In this document: positions 12,751 through 20,435 of the stretch, piece by piece | How the letters are laid out: every line of letters begins with the position of its first letter | How positions within the stretch are numbered: position 1 is the first letter of the stretch | IMG/VR virus record: IMGVR_UViG_3300042868_001564 | Coordinates: 1 to 20,448 of that record | DNA from: a virus | DNA length: 20,448 nt | Strand: one strand, 5' to 3' | Position numbers and translations under genes: made by a program | Notes under the pieces: model-generated | What the model was told of the DNA's origin: nothing | Databases searched by the model: none | What the model saw: the letters and a program-made list of their open reading frames with translations, nothing else

Positions 12751-13743
12751 ATGGCTAGATTTGGACAAGATGACTTCAAGTTTCCTGACGAGCAGGAAGA
12801 AGAAGCTAAGGGTAAACCCGTGGATACGGAAGAAGAGTTTGAGATTGAGATCGAGAACGACACCCCTGTCGCCGACCGCAACCGCAAAGCTGCTCCTCCC
12901 CCTGAAGACCCTACCGACGACGAACTGAACTCGTATGACGAGAAGGTACAAGCGCGTATCAAGAAGTTCACCCGTGGTTACCACGATGAGCGCCGTGCTA
13001 AAGAAGAAGCCCTACGTGAGCGTGAAGCTGCCGAAAACTTTGCTAAGCAGGTTTTTGCGGAGAATAAACGCCTACAACAACAGCTTTCCACTGGCAGTGA
13101 AGCCTATATTGCACAGTCAAAGACAGCCGCCGAGCGAGCACTTATTGAGGCCAAGCGCCAATATAAGGAAGCCTATGAAGCTGGTGACCCTGACCTTATG
13201 ACTGAGGCACAGGCTGGTATTGCACAGGCAACCCTGCACGCCGACAAGGTCGAAAACATGCGGCCAATCCCAATTGTAGAGCGTGAATTTGAAGCTCCAC
13301 AGCGCGAAGTTAAGCCTCGATTAGAGACTAGAACAGCTAAATGGCTGGAAAATAACTCTGATTGGTGGGGTAAAGATGAAGAAATGACCGCTGCAGCTAC
13401 TGGACTAGACAGAAAACTTCAGCGAGAATATGGTGTAGACTTTATAGGTACCAAAGAATACTTTGATACTATTGACAAAACAATGCGCAAGCGTTTCCCT
13501 GAGAACTTCGAAAACTCTCAGAGCTATGAGGAAGATGAAGAGCCTCCACGAAAGACTTCTAAACCGGACGAGGATTTCACTCCCATCCGTGCAACAAAAC
13601 CCGCTTCGGTTGTGGCTCCGGCTACCCGCAGCACACCGCCTAATCGTATTAGGCTGAAGCAATCAGAGGTTGCCATCGCTCGGCGGCTTGGGGTTACTCC
13701 AGAACAATACGCGAAACAGGTTGCTTTACTGAAAAGAGGTTAA
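12751..13743 (+). CDS. Probable scaffolding protein
   Basis: A 330-residue, highly charged protein with a long helical, Glu/Lys-rich centre (about 60-170), an acidic N-terminus (EEEFEIEIEND at 28-37) and a basic C-terminal helix ending RRLGVTPEQYAKQVALLKRG. This composition and the place just before the capsid genes fit an internal scaffold, which guides assembly through a C-terminal helix that contacts the capsid protein. The ATG has AAGGAG 8 bases upstream. Between about 13310 and 13500 codons end in A or T more than elsewhere. Confidence 0.75.
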   Translation: MARFGQDDFKFPDEQEEEAKGKPVDTEEEFEIEIENDTPVADRNRKAAPPPEDPTDDELNSYDEKVQARIKKFTRGYHDERRAKEEALREREAAENFAKQVFAENKRLQQQLSTGSEAYIAQSKTAAERALIEAKRQYKEAYEAGDPDLMTEAQAGIAQATLHADKVENMRPIPIVEREFEAPQREVKPRLETRTAKWLENNSDWWGKDEEMTAAATGLDRKLQREYGVDFIGTKEYFDTIDKTMRKRFPENFENSQSYEEDEEPPRKTSKPDEDFTPIRATKPASVVAPATRSTPPNRIRLKQSEVAIARRLGVTPEQYAKQVALLKRG

Positions 13744-13745
13744 TT

Positions 13746-14213
13746 ATGGAAATGTCTAAAGAAAAATCCCAAAACCGTCTGGTTCGTGAACTGGACAGTC
13801 GTGAATCTTTCTCCCGCCCTACTGCTTGGCGACCCCCAGAGACCTTGCCGTCTCCTGACCCGCGTCCGGGTTGGACTCACCGTTGGGTTCGTATTAGCAT
13901 GATGGGACAGGCTGACCCTAGTAACACTTCTTCGAAGTTACGCGAAGGCTATGAACCCTGCAAAGCAGATGAGTATCCTGAGCTATTGGTGCACGCTTCT
14001 ACCGAAGGCCGTTTCAAGGGGAACGTCGAGGTGGGCGGACTGTTGCTTTGCCGTATTCCAGAAGAGTTCCTGAAACAACGTGATGCTTATTACGCCAATC
14101 AGAACAAAGCTCAAATGGAGTCAGTGGACAACAACTTTCTACGCGATAGCGACCCTCGTATGCCCTTGTTCTCGGACAAGAAGTCGAAGGTTTCTTTCGG
14201 TTCTGGTTCTTAA
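13746..14213 (+). CDS. Capsid-associated virion protein (155 aa)
   Basis: A 155-residue protein with the pattern of a family found before capsid genes in podovirus-like phages: RPTAWRPPETLPSPDPRPGWTHRW-type start region, WVRISMMGQADPSN, LREGYEPCKADEYPEL, GNVEVGGLLLCRIP, and an end with VDNNFLRDSDPRMP. These are thought to be virion proteins; no activity is known. AGAGG lies 6 bases before the ATG and the gene starts 2 bases after the scaffold stop. Confidence 0.75.
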   Translation: MEMSKEKSQNRLVRELDSRESFSRPTAWRPPETLPSPDPRPGWTHRWVRISMMGQADPSNTSSKLREGYEPCKADEYPELLVHASTEGRFKGNVEVGGLLLCRIPEEFLKQRDAYYANQNKAQMESVDNNFLRDSDPRMPLFSDKKSKVSFGSGS

Positions 14214-14231
14214 ATTTTTAAGGAGTCTTAA

Positions 14232-15068
14232 ATGGCTTATCCTATCGTCTCGGCCCCTTACGGGCTAAAGCCGATCAATCTGATCGGTGGTCAGGTGTTT
14301 GCGGGTTCTACTCGTAACATCCCTATCGCGGCTGGTTACAATACCAATATTGGCTACGGTGACGTGGTTCAGTACGGTACTGTTGGCAATCGCGGTTCTG
14401 TGATTCTTACTGCAATGGTGTACAACACTGCTGCGTATGTCGCTGGCACTATTGGCGTGTTCTTGGGTTGCTCTTATACCAGCCCCGCTACAGGCCAAAA
14501 ACTGTTTGCACAATACTGGCCCGCTGGCACTACTGCTACTGATGCTGTCGCTATCGTTTCTGACGACCCTGACACTATCTACAAGGCAGTGACTGTGACT
14601 AACAACGGTACCGACGTAAGCACAACTCAGGTAAATCTGGGTCAGCCTTTTGTTGGAACTAACTTGTTCTACGTGAAGAATGCTATGAGCACTTCCAATG
14701 GCAACTCCACTGCGGGTCTGTCGGCTGGTGCAAGTAACGTTATCACCACAAGCACCGCTCCTTTCCGTATTGTTGACATCGTGCCTGATACTGAGAACAT
14801 CTTGTCTCAGACTGCTACGACTGCTACCAGCACGGCTATGACTCTGAGCGCCGCCAATTCCGCCATTACGGCTGGTATGGCTGTTACTGGCTCTGGCGTA
14901 CCTACAGGCACCTACGTGGTCTCTGTGTCCGGTACCGCCGTTGTCCTGTCTCAGGCTACTACTTCGACTATCAGCACTGCGACCGAGTTCGTGTTTGTTG
15001 GTGCCGCCGAAGTATTAGTTAAATTCAACTTTGGCTACCATGCGTATTACGCAGCGGCTGGCGTCTAA
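14232..15068 (+). CDS. Capsid-associated or decoration-like protein (278 aa)
   Basis: A 278-residue beta-rich virion protein. The start MAYPIVSAPYGLKPINLIGGQ and the GYNTNIGYGDVV segment match a recurrent structural protein just before the capsid gene in such phages. From about residue 195 to 255 there is a Thr/Ala/Ser/Gly-rich inserted stretch (MTLSAANSAITAGMAVTGSG, TYVVSVSGTAVVLS) resembling a small repeat domain, after which the core resumes (EVLVKFNFGYHAYYA). AAGGAG lies 8 bases upstream of the ATG. Likely on the capsid surface. Confidence 0.72.
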   Translation: MAYPIVSAPYGLKPINLIGGQVFAGSTRNIPIAAGYNTNIGYGDVVQYGTVGNRGSVILTAMVYNTAAYVAGTIGVFLGCSYTSPATGQKLFAQYWPAGTTATDAVAIVSDDPDTIYKAVTVTNNGTDVSTTQVNLGQPFVGTNLFYVKNAMSTSNGNSTAGLSAGASNVITTSTAPFRIVDIVPDTENILSQTATTATSTAMTLSAANSAITAGMAVTGSGVPTGTYVVSVSGTAVVLSQATTSTISTATEFVFVGAAEVLVKFNFGYHAYYAAAGV

Positions 15069-15079
15069 GGAGCTAAATC

Positions 15080-15991
15080 ATGGCAATTTCACGCGCACAA
15101 CTACTTAAAGAACTGCTCCCCGGTCTGAACGCTTTGTTTGGTCTGGAATATGCTCGTTACGGTGAAGAACATAAAGAAATGTACGAAACCGAAACTTCTG
15201 AGCGTTCGTTCGAAGAAGAGACCAAGCTGTCTGGCTTCTCTGCTGCACCAGTCAAAAACGAGGGCTCTGCCATTTCGTATGACAATGCACAAGAGGCATG
15301 GACAACTCGCTACAACCACGAAACCATCGCTCTGGGCTTCTCCATCACTGAAGAAGCTGTGGAAGATAACTTGTATGACTCACTGTCTGCTCGTTACACC
15401 AAGGGTCTGGCTCGTGCTATGGCCTACACCAAGCAAGTCAAGGGTGCTGCCGTTATCAACAACGGTTTCTCCTCGGCTTATGTCGGTGGCGATGGCGTGC
15501 CTTTGTTCTCTACTGCTCACCCTCTGGTGAACGGTGGTACCAACAGCAACCGTCCTGCTACCGCTGCCGACCTGAACGAGACTTCTCTGGAAGCCGCTGT
15601 GATTCAGATCGCTGCTTGGACTGATGAGCGTGGTCTGCTGATCGCCGCTAAGCCTAAGAAAATGATTGTTCCTCCTGCTCTGCAATTCGTTGCTACCCGT
15701 CTGTTGGAAACCAGCCTCCGTGTTGGTACTACTGACAACGATATCAACGCAATCAAGAACAACGGTTCGATTCCTGAAGGCTACTGTATCAATCACTTCT
15801 TGACCGACGCAAACGGCTGGTACCTCACCACCGACGTGCCAAACGGCCTGAAGCATTTCGTTCGTACTCCGCTGTCTAACAGCATGGACGGCGACTTTGA
15901 TACCGGCAACGTCCGTTACAAGTCCCGCGAGCGTTATTCGTTCGGCTGGTCTGACCCATTGGGCGTGTTCGGTTCGCCCGGTTCGTCCTAA
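15080..15991 (+). CDS. Major capsid protein, HK97-like fold
   Basis: A 303-residue capsid subunit. Segments LLPGLNALFGLEYARYGEEH, SAISYDNAQEAWTTRYNHET, GFSITEEAVEDNLYDSL and DGVPLFSTAHPL resemble the Mu gpT-type branch of the HK97 fold, which the length fits. No protease or propeptide is obvious in the window. The ATG has AAGGAG 8 bases upstream. A strong terminator (16009-16034) follows by 18 bases, so it ends one transcription unit. Confidence 0.9.
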   Translation: MAISRAQLLKELLPGLNALFGLEYARYGEEHKEMYETETSERSFEEETKLSGFSAAPVKNEGSAISYDNAQEAWTTRYNHETIALGFSITEEAVEDNLYDSLSARYTKGLARAMAYTKQVKGAAVINNGFSSAYVGGDGVPLFSTAHPLVNGGTNSNRPATAADLNETSLEAAVIQIAAWTDERGLLIAAKPKKMIVPPALQFVATRLLETSLRVGTTDNDINAIKNNGSIPEGYCINHFLTDANGWYLTTDVPNGLKHFVRTPLSNSMDGDFDTGNVRYKSRERYSFGWSDPLGVFGSPGSS

Positions 15992-16008
15992 GCTCTTGTA
16001 GCTTGACT

Positions 16009-16034
16009 AAAAGGCTCCTTCGGGAGCCTTTTTT
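16009..16034 (+). terminator. Rho-independent terminator after the capsid gene
   Basis: AAAAGGCTCC - TTCG - GGAGCCTTTT forms a 10-bp stem (16009-16018 and 16023-16032) with the very stable TTCG loop and a six-T run (16029-16034). It should end the head-gene transcript or reduce read-through. Confidence 0.93.
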
Positions 16035-16046
16035 ACGTCTATAATT

Positions 16047-16111
16047 TCCCGGTTGGTTACGCTGAGCTAAGCTCAAAACGGGTGCGGGGTTCAAGTCCCA
16101 GAAAACTGCCA
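16047..16111 (+). other. tRNA-like remnant (not a functional tRNA)
   Basis: Contains a D-loop-like GGTTGGTTA (16051-16059), a small hairpin TGAGC-TAA-GCTCA (16063-16075), a T-arm-like GGGGTTCAAGTCCC (16086-16099) and CCA at 16109-16111. The arms do not fold into a cloverleaf: D- and anticodon stems are missing and the acceptor has no 5' partner. It is best read as a broken tRNA or tRNA-derived scrap. Confidence 0.45.
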
Positions 16112-16144
16112 GACGCACAGTGGAATCACCACACCAACATCCTG

Positions 16145-16173
16145 TTGCACCTACGCAAACAACATGCTATATT
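16145..16173 (+). promoter_or_regulatory. Sigma70-type promoter for the downstream virion genes
   Basis: TTGCAC (16145-16150), 17-base spacer, TATATT (16168-16173), about 90 bases before the ATG at 16263 and just after the capsid terminator. It would restart transcription for the 16263-20448 genes. Confidence 0.6.
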
Positions 16174-16262
16174 GCAGTCACTCCGGGCTTTCCGGTGCAT
16201 CAAACTGTCCCGGCAGACGACATACCGATTGGTGCACTTCACTTGTATGTAAGGAAACTATC

Positions 16263-16754
16263 ATGGGATTCGCAACTCACCTCGGCCCTTGGCTGCTCGG
16301 CACTGTTAAAAACACCACTGGCACCACTGCTGGCAATATCCAGAATCTGGGCGCAACTCAAGTTACTCAGTCAATCACCCTCGACTTCAATTCGATCAAC
16401 GGCTCACTTACTGGCACCGCGTTTGTACTTCCAGCAGGCGCAATAGTTACGTATTTCAAATACTACGTTACATCTACATTTAGTGGCGCTACAACAGTCA
16501 AGCTAAGCATCGGTGCTACTGACGTTACAGCGGCTACCACAATTACAGGCCCTGCTGCTCCAGCCACTATGACGGCTGCATCTGCTGCTGATGCTGTTAC
16601 AGCTTTGTTTAATAACGTTGGTGCTACTGACGCACTCGTGACCTACACAGCCACCAAGGCAGCGACTTTGACTACGGGCTCTGTAACGCTTCAAGTTACC
16701 TACACCGTGCGGGGCTCCGACGGCGCTGCCAACCCAACTGCTACTCAGCAGTAA
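16263..16754 (+). CDS. Virion structural protein (163 aa)
   Basis: A 163-residue Thr/Ala-rich beta protein. The start MGFATHLGPWLLGTVKNTTGTT is a pattern seen in small proteins after the capsid gene of such phages; the rest consists of short beta strands and Thr-rich turns. It has no Cys or catalytic motif. The longer open frame upstream (from 16164) crosses the promoter and lacks a ribosome binding site, so the ATG at 16263 (AAGGAAA 7 bases upstream) is chosen. A hairpin (16763-16783) follows. Confidence 0.75.
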   Translation: MGFATHLGPWLLGTVKNTTGTTAGNIQNLGATQVTQSITLDFNSINGSLTGTAFVLPAGAIVTYFKYYVTSTFSGATTVKLSIGATDVTAATTITGPAAPATMTAASAADAVTALFNNVGATDALVTYTATKAATLTTGSVTLQVTYTVRGSDGAANPTATQQ

Positions 16755-16762
16755 TTAGTCTT

Positions 16763-16783
16763 GGGGGCTCCGGCCCCCGTTTT
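16763..16783 (+). terminator. GC-rich hairpin, probable weak terminator
   Basis: GGGGGC - TCCG - GCCCCC (arms 16763-16768 and 16773-16778) followed by G and four T. Lies between the two small virion genes, 9 bases after the first stop. The short T run suggests partial termination. Confidence 0.65.
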
Positions 16784-16797
16784 ACAGGAGATTAGTT

Positions 16798-17280
16798 ATG
16801 CCTATGCAAACAGACGTTCTTTCTAAATTTGTAACAGCACCCGGCGCGGTTACAGATAGTCGCTATCGTATTAAGGGGGCGTGGGTCTCTTCTACCGTTG
16901 CTACGAACCCAAACCCAGTTTTTGTTGACACAAGTACCGCATTCACTGGTACATACAGCCAAACAACCACAGTTATTACAGTTACATCAGCCAATCATGG
17001 CCTAGTAGCTGGACAGCGTGTTGCTTTGGCGCTTACCAGCGGCTCTGGCGGAAGCGGCGGCTTTGCGGTGACTACAACACCTGATCTCAACACGTTTACG
17101 GTATCTACACCGCTTACTGGCACCAACTCCGGTAACGTGACTATTTACACGCGAGCGTACATTGAAGTCGCCATTTCAGCGCTTACGCAAGGCATGTTGA
17201 TTATTCCCGGCGAAGGCGTTCTTGCTTATAACGGCATTTTTTACGTTGGTATTTCTGAGTTAACAGTGTTTTATGGCTAA
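16798..17280 (+). CDS. Virion protein with beta-strand domain (160 aa)
   Basis: A 160-residue protein of unknown activity. The middle (about 55-125) has a Thr-rich beta domain with VTSANHGLVAGQRVALALTSG and NTFTVSTPLTGTNSG; the C-terminus GEGVLAYNGIFYVGISELTVFYG is hydrophobic and beta-rich. Both occur in small phage virion proteins. ACAGGAG lies 8 bases upstream of the ATG. The TAA overlaps the next gene's ATG by 8 bases (ATGGCTAA). Confidence 0.72.
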   Translation: MPMQTDVLSKFVTAPGAVTDSRYRIKGAWVSSTVATNPNPVFVDTSTAFTGTYSQTTTVITVTSANHGLVAGQRVALALTSGSGGSGGFAVTTTPDLNTFTVSTPLTGTNSGNVTIYTRAYIEVAISALTQGMLIIPGEGVLAYNGIFYVGISELTVFYG

Positions 17281-17527
17281 GAAAACTCCCTCCCTTGCAG
17301 TCGGTCGTGGCGAAAAGCTCCCGGTCTCTAAGGGGGCTGGACTCACAGCTAAAGGCCGCGCTAAATACAATGCAGCCACGGGCAGCAACCTGAAAGCACC
17401 CCAACCCAAGGGTGGCCCACGGAAGGCTTCATTCTGCGCTCGGATGTCCGGTATGCCCGGCCCGATGAAGGATGAAAAAGGTCAACCGACACGCAAAGCT
17501 GCGTCACTAGCTAGATGGAAGTGCTGA
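17273..17527 (+). CDS. DUF6321-like basic protein (84 aa)
   Basis: An 84-residue basic protein with SKGAGLTAKGRAKYNAATGSN-type and GGPRKASFCARMSGM segments, matching my memory of the DUF6321 family common in marine and freshwater phages; no function is known. It carries two Cys (FCARM and the terminal WKC), so a metal or disulfide is conceivable. Its start overlaps the previous gene, and it begins the group of small basic proteins up to 19343. Confidence 0.8.
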   Translation: MAKKTPSLAVGRGEKLPVSKGAGLTAKGRAKYNAATGSNLKAPQPKGGPRKASFCARMSGMPGPMKDEKGQPTRKAASLARWKC

Positions 17528-17529
17528 AC

Positions 17530-17772
17530 ATGGACGACGCAATTCACACAGCCCGCGAGCTGGCTACTCATGCCGCAGACATCAAACATCTGCAAGACGA
17601 CATGGACAAGATGTTGGAGAGTATGAAGGCCATGCAAGTTACGCTGACAGCCATCGACCATACACTGTCGGAAGCTAAGGGCGGCTGGAAGGTACTAATG
17701 TTGGTGGGGGGCGCAAGTGGTGCAGCCACTGCACTTTTGGTAAAACTTGCGTACTGGTACTCGGGGAAATAA
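17530..17772 (+). CDS. Holin-like / XhlA-like membrane protein (80 aa)
   Basis: An 80-residue protein with a helical, coiled-coil-like N-terminal part (about residues 8-50, HLQDDMDKMLESMKAMQ) and one membrane helix near the C-terminus (VLMLVGGASGAATALLVKL), ending WYSGK. This is the layout of XhlA-type holin partners that help open the membrane for lysis. ATG 17530 is preferred to 17515 because it follows the previous stop (17527) directly, with GGAAG upstream. A lysis role is inferred; no endolysin is visible in the window. Confidence 0.65.
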   Translation: MDDAIHTARELATHAADIKHLQDDMDKMLESMKAMQVTLTAIDHTLSEAKGGWKVLMLVGGASGAATALLVKLAYWYSGK

Positions 17773-17775
17773 ATA

Positions 17776-18240
17776 ATGCCTAGCACTAGCAAAAAACAGC
17801 ACAAATTCATGGCAGCAGTGGCTAATAACCCTGCCTTTGCCAAGAAAGCAGGAGTACCGCAATCTGTGGGTAAAGAATTCACAGCAGCGGACAAGAAGCT
17901 GAAGTTACCTAAGTCTGGCTCTAGGGCTGACTTGCAGAAGGTAAACAGCCCGAAGACAAACCAAGGCGCAAACGAACTTTTCAAGAAAGGTGGCTCTACC
18001 ATGGCTACAAAAATGAACCCCGGTTTTATGGCAATGATGGCAAAGAAAAAAGACGGCGCTAAAGGCGACATGCCAGCAGCACTAGCTAAACATGCAGCTA
18101 AGCCCGCTTCCAAAGCACATGCGGGTCTTAAAGCAGGTGGTTCCACAGGTTCCTTCCGCGCCTCGGCTAACGGTATCGCTCAGCGTGGCAAGACTAAAGC
18201 CATGATGCCTAAGATGAACAAGGGCGGCAAAGCCTGCTAA
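17776..18240 (+). CDS. Basic virion-associated protein, DUF3008-like N-terminus (154 aa)
   Basis: A 154-residue, Lys/Ala/Gly-rich basic protein. The N-terminus SKKQHKFMAAVANNPAFAKK with VPQSVGKEFTAADKK is the pattern of a small family of T4-type and other phage proteins (DUF3008-like). From residue 70 a Gly-rich stretch follows (MNPGFMAMMAKKKDGAKG), and the C-terminus carries NGIAQRGKTKAMMPK. An internal ATG at 18001 with AAAGGTGG upstream could give a separate 79-residue product. This may be a fusion of two small genes. Confidence 0.72.
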   Translation: MPSTSKKQHKFMAAVANNPAFAKKAGVPQSVGKEFTAADKKLKLPKSGSRADLQKVNSPKTNQGANELFKKGGSTMATKMNPGFMAMMAKKKDGAKGDMPAALAKHAAKPASKAHAGLKAGGSTGSFRASANGIAQRGKTKAMMPKMNKGGKAC

Positions 18241-18256
18241 CCTAAAGGAAATAATC

Positions 18257-18832
18257 ATGAATAAGCCAAAAATGCGTAAGATGAACAACGGCGGTGAATC
18301 TGATGGTATTGATACCGAAGACACCACAGACTACACAGGTGGTCAAGATGACCTGCCATCTGCTAAAGCCACTGCCCCCAAGGCAGCTCCCAAGATGGTC
18401 ACCAAGGAAGAGCTGGCGAAGTCCGGTTTGAGCCTGCGGGACTACCTGAACAAGCAGCAAGGGCTGACTCGTCGGAGTGAAGCTAGTGCCCCTAGTCGCG
18501 CAGGTATGCAAGATGCGCTGAATGCAGCTAATAAGCCATTTGCCGACACCAAACGTCCGGGCATCGTGGCTCGTATGCGTGAAGCTGACAAGAGCGTTAA
18601 GGGCGTGCGCGAAGCTGCTCCAGAAGCTAAAGCCCCAGCTAGGTCACCTGCAAAGGCAATCTCCAAGGAAATGTCCAACCCAAGAGAGATAAACGCCAGA
18701 ATGTCAAGAGGCTTTGAGCCTCGCCAAAACTATGCGCCTAGCCGAGGCTACGCTAACGGTGGCTCTGTCTCCGCTTCTCGCCGTGCCGACGGTATTGCTG
18801 CCAAGGGTAAAACCCGTGGTCGGATGTGCTAA
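18257..18832 (+). CDS. Basic, low-complexity phage protein (191 aa)
   Basis: A 191-residue protein with low-complexity Ala/Pro/Lys-rich stretches, a possible helix (EELAKSGLSLRDYLNKQQGL, about 55-74) and a C-terminus RADGIAAKGKTRGRMC. The last part matches the C-terminal motif of the preceding protein, so the two may share a handling or binding signal. Function unknown. AAAGGAA lies 7 bases upstream of the ATG. Confidence 0.72.
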   Translation: MNKPKMRKMNNGGESDGIDTEDTTDYTGGQDDLPSAKATAPKAAPKMVTKEELAKSGLSLRDYLNKQQGLTRRSEASAPSRAGMQDALNAANKPFADTKRPGIVARMREADKSVKGVREAAPEAKAPARSPAKAISKEMSNPREINARMSRGFEPRQNYAPSRGYANGGSVSASRRADGIAAKGKTRGRMC

Positions 18833-19108
18833 ATGATGGCGAGTCGAGGGATGGGGGCCATCTCCCCCTCTAAAATGCCCAAGGGTAAGCAGACAGCTCG
18901 CCGGGATAACACCGACTTCACTCAATACGCCGAAGGTGGCAAAGTCAATGCGGCTGGCAACTACACGAAGCCTGATGTACGCAAACGCATCGTAAGCCAA
19001 GTAAAAGCTGCCGCAACTCAGGGTACTGGCGCAGGACAATGGTCAGCCCGTAAAGCGCAGCTTGTGGCTAAGAAGTACAAAGCCGCTGGCGGCGGGTACA
19101 AGGATTAA
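18833..19108 (+). CDS. Small basic phage protein (91 aa)
   Basis: A 91-residue basic protein, start MMASRGMGAISPSKMPKGK, with YAEGGKVNAAGNYTKP and QWSARKAQLVAKKYKAAGGGYKD at the end. Proteins with this pattern occur next to DUF5872-like genes in related phages. ATG 18833 is directly after the preceding TAA; an in-frame ATG at 18836 is equally possible. Function unknown. Confidence 0.75.
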   Translation: MMASRGMGAISPSKMPKGKQTARRDNTDFTQYAEGGKVNAAGNYTKPDVRKRIVSQVKAAATQGTGAGQWSARKAQLVAKKYKAAGGGYKD

Positions 19109-19109
19109 A

Positions 19110-19343
19110 GTGAAAGCACCGCAGCAATCCCTCAAAGATTGGGGTGACCAGAAATGGCGCACCAAAAGCGGAAAGCCGTCGAGCAAAACTGGGGAGCGTT
19201 ACTTGCCCGAGAAAGCCATACAATCACTAAGCCCGTCCGAATACGCTTCTACCACAAAGGCCAAACGGGCCGGTAAAGCAGCAGGCAAGCAATTTGTGGC
19301 GCAACCTAAACGTATAGCAAAGAAAACAGCAGGGTTTAGATAA
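19110..19343 (+). CDS. DUF5872-like basic protein, GTG start (77 aa)
   Basis: A 77-residue basic protein. KAPQQSLKDWGDQKWRTKSG, KTGERYLPEKAIQSLSPSEYA and KAAGKQFVAQPKRIAKKT match the DUF5872-type pattern from memory. The start is GTG at 19110: the family usually begins with K-A-P, AAGGA lies 7 bases upstream, and the preceding gene ends 1 base before. The upstream ATG (19062) would overlap the previous gene by 47 bases. TAA overlaps the next ATG (TAATG). Confidence 0.78.
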   Translation: MKAPQQSLKDWGDQKWRTKSGKPSSKTGERYLPEKAIQSLSPSEYASTTKAKRAGKAAGKQFVAQPKRIAKKTAGFR

Positions 19344-20035
19344 TGGCAACTTCCGGCACCACTGCATTTAACCTCGACCTCGTCGAGCTAGTTGAGGAAG
19401 CGTTTGAGCGATGCGGTGGGGAGCTGCGCACTGGTTACGACCTTAAGACAGCCCGCCGTTCACTGAATCTTATGTTCGCCGACTGGGCGAATCGTGGTTT
19501 GAACATGTGGACGTTTGAGCAGGGCTCGATTGTCTTGACTCCCGGCACCGGCACTTATGACTTGCCAGCCGACACTGTAGATTTATTGGAGCATGTGATT
19601 CGTACTGGGGCTGGTAGTGCTTCTACGCAAGCAGATTTAACGATTACCCGCATTAGTGTTTCTACCTACGCTACGATTCCGAATAAGCTGCAACAAGCTC
19701 GCCCGATCCAGATTTACATTGATCGTAGGCAGGAAATCCCACAGGTAACTGTGTGGCCCATCCCAGATAACGTGCAGACCTACACACTGGTGTACTGGCG
19801 TTTGAAACGAATTGACGATGCTGGCACGGGCGTAAATACGATGGATGTACCATTTCGGTTTATACCCGCCATGGTTGCTGGCCTTGCTTACTACCTCGCT
19901 ATGAAGGTGCCGACTGGCGCTGAGCGTTTACCAGTGTTGAAAGCCCAATATGATGAGGCTTGGCAGTTGGCTTCTGAAGAAGATCGTGAAAAGGCGGCGG
20001 TACGATTCGTGCCTCGCCAACAGTTTATTGGATAA
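19343..20035 (+). CDS. P22 gp4-like head-tail adaptor / tail accessory factor (230 aa)
   Basis: A 230-residue protein. EEAFERCGGELRTGYDLKTARRSLNLMF and ADWANRGLNMWTFEQGSIVL fit the helical gp4-like adaptor that binds the portal and joins the tail. The following GTGTYDLPADTVDLLEHVI region is beta-rich, and the C-terminal part (FIPAMVAGLAYYLAMKVP) is a helix. It is somewhat longer than P22 gp4 (about 166). It lies downstream of the head genes, as expected. Confidence 0.75.
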   Translation: MATSGTTAFNLDLVELVEEAFERCGGELRTGYDLKTARRSLNLMFADWANRGLNMWTFEQGSIVLTPGTGTYDLPADTVDLLEHVIRTGAGSASTQADLTITRISVSTYATIPNKLQQARPIQIYIDRRQEIPQVTVWPIPDNVQTYTLVYWRLKRIDDAGTGVNTMDVPFRFIPAMVAGLAYYLAMKVPTGAERLPVLKAQYDEAWQLASEEDREKAAVRFVPRQQFIG

Positions 20036-20038
20036 GCC

Positions 20039-20425
20039 ATGGGCAATAGGTTTGCTTCCGGCAAGAACAGTATTGCGGAATGTGATCGCTGCGGGCAGCG
20101 GTACAAGCTAAAGCAACTGAAGCAAGAGATCATCAAACTTAAGACGTTTAACCTCTTGGTTTGCCCAGAATGCTGGGACCCCGATCAGCCTCAGTTGCAA
20201 CTAGGTATGTTCCCTGTGGATGACCCACAGGCAGTACGGAATCCAAGGCATGACCAAACGTATGTAACGTCTGGCCTAAACAGCTTAGGGAATCCCTCTG
20301 AAGGCTCTAGGGAGATACAATGGGGCTGGAATCCAGTAGGTGGAGCCAGTCAATTTGATGCTGCACTTACGCCGAATTACTTGGCTTCTTTAGCAGAACT
20401 TGGTACAGTAACAGTTATTATCTAA
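20039..20425 (+). CDS. Virion-associated protein with N-terminal zinc ribbon (128 aa)
   Basis: A 128-residue protein with an N-terminal zinc ribbon: CDRCG at 15-19 and CPECW at 42-46, with a YKLKQLKQE helix-like stretch between. A PQLQLGMFPVDDPQAVRNPR segment follows, a pattern common in small proteins beside the head-tail adaptor of such phages. The C-terminal part is Gly/Asn-rich. Likely a virion or assembly protein; DNA or protein binding by the finger is possible. The start is 3 bases after the previous stop. Confidence 0.75.
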   Translation: MGNRFASGKNSIAECDRCGQRYKLKQLKQEIIKLKTFNLLVCPECWDPDQPQLQLGMFPVDDPQAVRNPRHDQTYVTSGLNSLGNPSEGSREIQWGWNPVGGASQFDAALTPNYLASLAELGTVTVII

Positions 20426-20435
20426 GGAGCCAATC

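Noticed and set aside
12610-12984. Minus-strand frame across the GroES-like and scaffold genes
   Set aside because: Antisense of two well-supported genes and crosses the gap between them.
16036-16111. Functional tRNA gene
   Set aside because: T-arm-like sequence present, but D-stem, anticodon stem and acceptor stem do not pair.
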